Origin: Lysobacterales bacterium UBA2790 | GTDB lineage: Bacteria > Pseudomonadota > Gammaproteobacteria > Xanthomonadales > Xanthomonadaceae | Direction: 5' to 3' | Length of the DNA: 6,760 nt | Assembly (NCBI GenBank): GCA_002352135.1 | Contig: DEHW01000069.1 | Location: 1 to 6,760 of the forward strand | In this document: positions 6,146 through 6,760 of the stretch, piece by piece | Numbering within the stretch: the first letter of the stretch is position 1 | Layout: every line of letters starts with the position of its first letter | Program-made: the position numbers and the translations under genes | The notes under the pieces: model-generated | The model's database searches: none | What the model saw: the letters and a program-made list of their open reading frames with translations, nothing else | What the model was told of the DNA's origin: nothing

Positions 6146-6760
6146 TCAAAGGAATGGCAACGTGCGTGTGTTGTAGGCCATCACCGATTGATTCGGATGG
6201 GCAGTTGCGAAGGTGTCAAGGTTTGGAAATATCACTGGCAGATCGATATCAGCGACGCCCATCCAGCGAGCCAAGGTGGCGGCCACCTGATCGACGGCAA
6301 TGCTGGGTAGGAACTCTCCGCGGTTGAAACATTCTCCCCATTGATCCGGACCACTTGCGCCGAAACTGCGATTGAGCAGTTGCAGCGGATAACGGCCATA
6401 GACCTGGGCCGCAGCGACTGGCCCCATCACCATCTGCACCGCGCCCCAGGCATGGTCGGTCCCCGCGCCATTGGAATTGATCGTCCGCGAGAACTCGCTG
6501 TTGGTGAAGGTCACCACTTCATCCTTGACGCCTGCGTAGCCACTGACCTGATTCAGGATGGCGAGCGCGTCATGAAATCCCTTCATGGCCTGCGCCACCT
6601 GCTGCAGCAAGCCTTGATGGCCCGACCACACACCGCTCCCGTTGGCGCGTGTTCCGACAATCTGACCACTATGCGTGTCATAGCCGCCGGTGCTGACGTA
6701 GAACACCTGTCTGTTAGCCTGGATGTTGCCCTGTCCGAACCGGCTGACGGCAATCATTCG
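6146..6760 (-). CDS. DUF1501-family exported protein, C-terminal half (start outside window)
   Basis: The frame is open to the right edge (the last in-window codon, 6760-6758, is CGA), so the ATG at 6757 is internal and about 205 C-terminal residues are visible; family members are usually about 400-480. Counting from that Met, family marks are STGGYDTHSGQ (22-32, with Asp27 and His29), VVTFTNSEFSRT (81-92), GTDHAWG (99-105, with Asp101 and His102), VYGRYP (119-124), SIAVDQVAATLARWMGV (152-168) and IFPNLDTF (176-183). The protein ends in LPFL followed by TGA at 6148-6146. DUF1501 belongs to the alkaline phosphatase/sulfatase-like fold, and the DTH and GTDH motifs may be metal ligands; the substrate is unknown. 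Full members usually carry a Tat signal and often sit beside a DUF1800 gene, both beyond the right edge here. Apparently the last gene of its unit, with 640 bp before the next gene. Confidence 0.92.
   Translation of the reverse strand, partial: RMIAVSRFGQGNIQANRQVFYVSTGGYDTHSGQIVGTRANGSGVWSGHQGLLQQVAQAMKGFHDALAILNQVSGYAGVKDEVVTFTNSEFSRTINSNGAGTDHAWGAVQMVMGPVAAAQVYGRYPLQLLNRSFGASGPDQWGECFNRGEFLPSIAVDQVAATLARWMGVADIDLPVIFPNLDTFATAHPNQSVMAYNTRTLPFL

Noticed and set aside
5858..6310. 150-codon plus-strand open frame
   Set aside because: It runs through the inverted repeat and the tandem repeat, then antisense to DUF1501; it has no protein-like features.
6755..6757. ATG as the start of the DUF1501 gene
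   Set aside because: The frame continues to the window edge and the visible product lacks the N-terminal half and export signal of the family.

Overview
The window shows three protein-coding genes, all on the minus strand, and two of them run off the window edges. Reading along the minus strand (right to left) they are: the C-terminal half of a DUF1501-family exported protein (6760 to 6146, start outside the window); a 388-residue secreted protein with two bacterial Ig-like domains (5501 to 4335); and a very large secreted RHS/YD-repeat protein (4257 to 1, 1419 codons visible, C-terminus outside the window). The RHS frame has no stop anywhere from 4257 to the left edge. The many plus-strand open frames are antisense shadows of it and of the Ig gene.

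Organism: moderate-to-high GC, Gram-negative in style (Sec signal peptides, a purine-rich ribosome binding site). The wording of the RHS core is what I associate with YD-repeat proteins of Xanthomonadales (Lysobacteraceae/Rhodanobacteraceae). Examples are the RKGDLWKRTNALGQ stretch, the HLRGWL stretch, the NRIDYTLDASGHRTAE stretch and a Cys-containing VGRL...SYCYD block. This is inference from memory of the family, with moderate confidence.

Layout: 1-4257 is the RHS protein. It has a signal peptide, then a Cys-rich N-terminal domain I cannot name, an RHS entry segment, and about 1000 residues of YD repeats. 4258-4334 is a 77-bp gap with a perfect 15-bp palindrome and a weak ribosome binding site. 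4335-5501 is the Ig-like protein with a clear signal peptide and ribosome binding site. 5502-6145 is about 640 bp without a credible gene. It holds a cluster of TGTGA/TCACA words, a 94-bp structure with perfect 24-bp inverted arms, and a 7-bp tandem repeat inside a stem-loop just after the DUF1501 stop. 6146-6760 is the DUF1501 fragment.

How they may work together: the Ig-like and RHS genes are close, co-oriented and both exported, so a two-gene transcript making a surface or secreted YD-repeat protein with an Ig-like partner is plausible. The variable tip of the RHS protein, where a toxin or other effector domain would sit, lies beyond the left edge and cannot be judged here. The DUF1501 gene is separated by the long structured gap and probably belongs to a different unit, commonly DUF1800-DUF1501. 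I see no CRISPR array, tRNA, rRNA or transposase gene.
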